Source: Roseibium aquae (lineage in GTDB: Bacteria; Pseudomonadota; Alphaproteobacteria; Rhizobiales; Stappiaceae). From it: a stretch of DNA of 64,000 nt. The translations under genes were made by a program, and so were the position numbers. The notes below the pieces were generated by a model, which saw only the letters and a program-made list of their open reading frames with translations, ran no database searches and had not been told where the DNA came from. Location: the NCBI RefSeq assembly GCF_008711285.1, contig NZ_VXDC01000002.1:62001-126000 (forward strand). Reading direction: 5' to 3'. Below, piece after piece: positions 63,944 through 64,000 of this stretch (positions are counted from its first letter, which is position 1; each line of letters opens with the position of its first letter).

Positions 63944-64000
63944 GCAATGCGGAAACCGGCCTGACCAGTCAGGCCGCCCTGGAAGAGCTCAAGCGGCTGC
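63940..64000 (+). CDS. Probable chorismate mutase, N-terminus only
   Basis: ATG 63940 overlaps the ffh stop (ATGA) and opens MSNAETGLTSQAALEELKRL before the right edge. The LEELKRL start resembles the first helix of AroQ-type chorismate mutases, which follow ffh in many Rhizobiales. Only 20 codons are visible, so the call rests mainly on gene order. Confidence 0.5.
   Translation, partial: MSNAETGLTSQAALEELKRL

Noticed and set aside
1-64000. Mobile elements, prophage, rRNA or tRNA genes
   Set aside because: I looked for transposase or integrase motifs, terminal repeats, and conserved tRNA T-arm and rRNA stretches, and saw none. A covariance-model search would be needed to exclude tRNAs fully.

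Overview
The window looks like chromosomal DNA of an alphaproteobacterium, most likely order Hyphomicrobiales (Rhizobiales) and perhaps a marine Stappiaceae/Roseibium-type lineage. The evidence is gene order rather than any single gene: hisB-DUF2628-hisH-hisA-hisF-hisE-coaA, trpF-trpB-trpA-accD-folC, maeB divergent from mutS, irr divergent from fabA-fabB-fabI, and the block coaE-aroE-maf-ppsR / hemE-hemJ-rho-trmE-gidA-gidB-parA-parB / holA-lptE-leuS. All of it is high-GC, dense and mostly housekeeping. I see no phage, insertion sequence, CRISPR array, rRNA or tRNA gene. The genus is inference only.

Layout. 0-14 kb: rph (cut by the left edge) divergent from hrcA, a MoeB/ThiF-like adenylyltransferase, secB, the RegB/RegA redox two-component system, a secreted protein joining a VHL-beta-like and a MliC-like domain, a chemoreceptor, then coaA and the late histidine operon. 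14-19 kb: pyrF, an arginase/ornithine cyclodeaminase operon with its divergent Lrp-type regulator and palindromic operator region, an AraC-Ogt fusion, and an unknown secreted protein. 20-26 kb: folC-accD-trpA-trpB-trpF, interrupted by a small opposite-strand gene with its own promoter and RBS. 26-33 kb: GIY-YIG gene among REP-like palindromes, maeB, mutS, and an unknown membrane protein followed by what looks like the stump of a lipase-like gene. 33-42 kb: DUF2244, nth, a GNAT, irr/fabABI, an SH3 protein, a D-2-hydroxyacid dehydrogenase, dnaQ.

42-55 kb is the replication and segregation hub. The 430-bp AT-rich gap between ppsR and hemE has a perfect DnaA box, several degenerate ones, a perfect CtrA motif (TTAA-N7-TTAA) and an AT-rich end. 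This is the position of oriC in Caulobacter and Sinorhizobium, so I propose it as the chromosomal origin. Genes run outward on both sides. To the right, five 16-bp parS-like sites lie between 48.4 and 52.8 kb, just before parA and parB.

55-64 kb: holA-lptE-leuS, a PLP-homeostasis protein, a small EF-hand protein, an isocitrate lyase/PEP mutase family enzyme, ffh, and the start of a probable chorismate mutase gene cut by the right edge. The most unusual items are the VHL/MliC secreted protein, the oriC/parS neighbourhood, the truncated lipase-like gene with its intact partner, and the small genes inserted into conserved operons.
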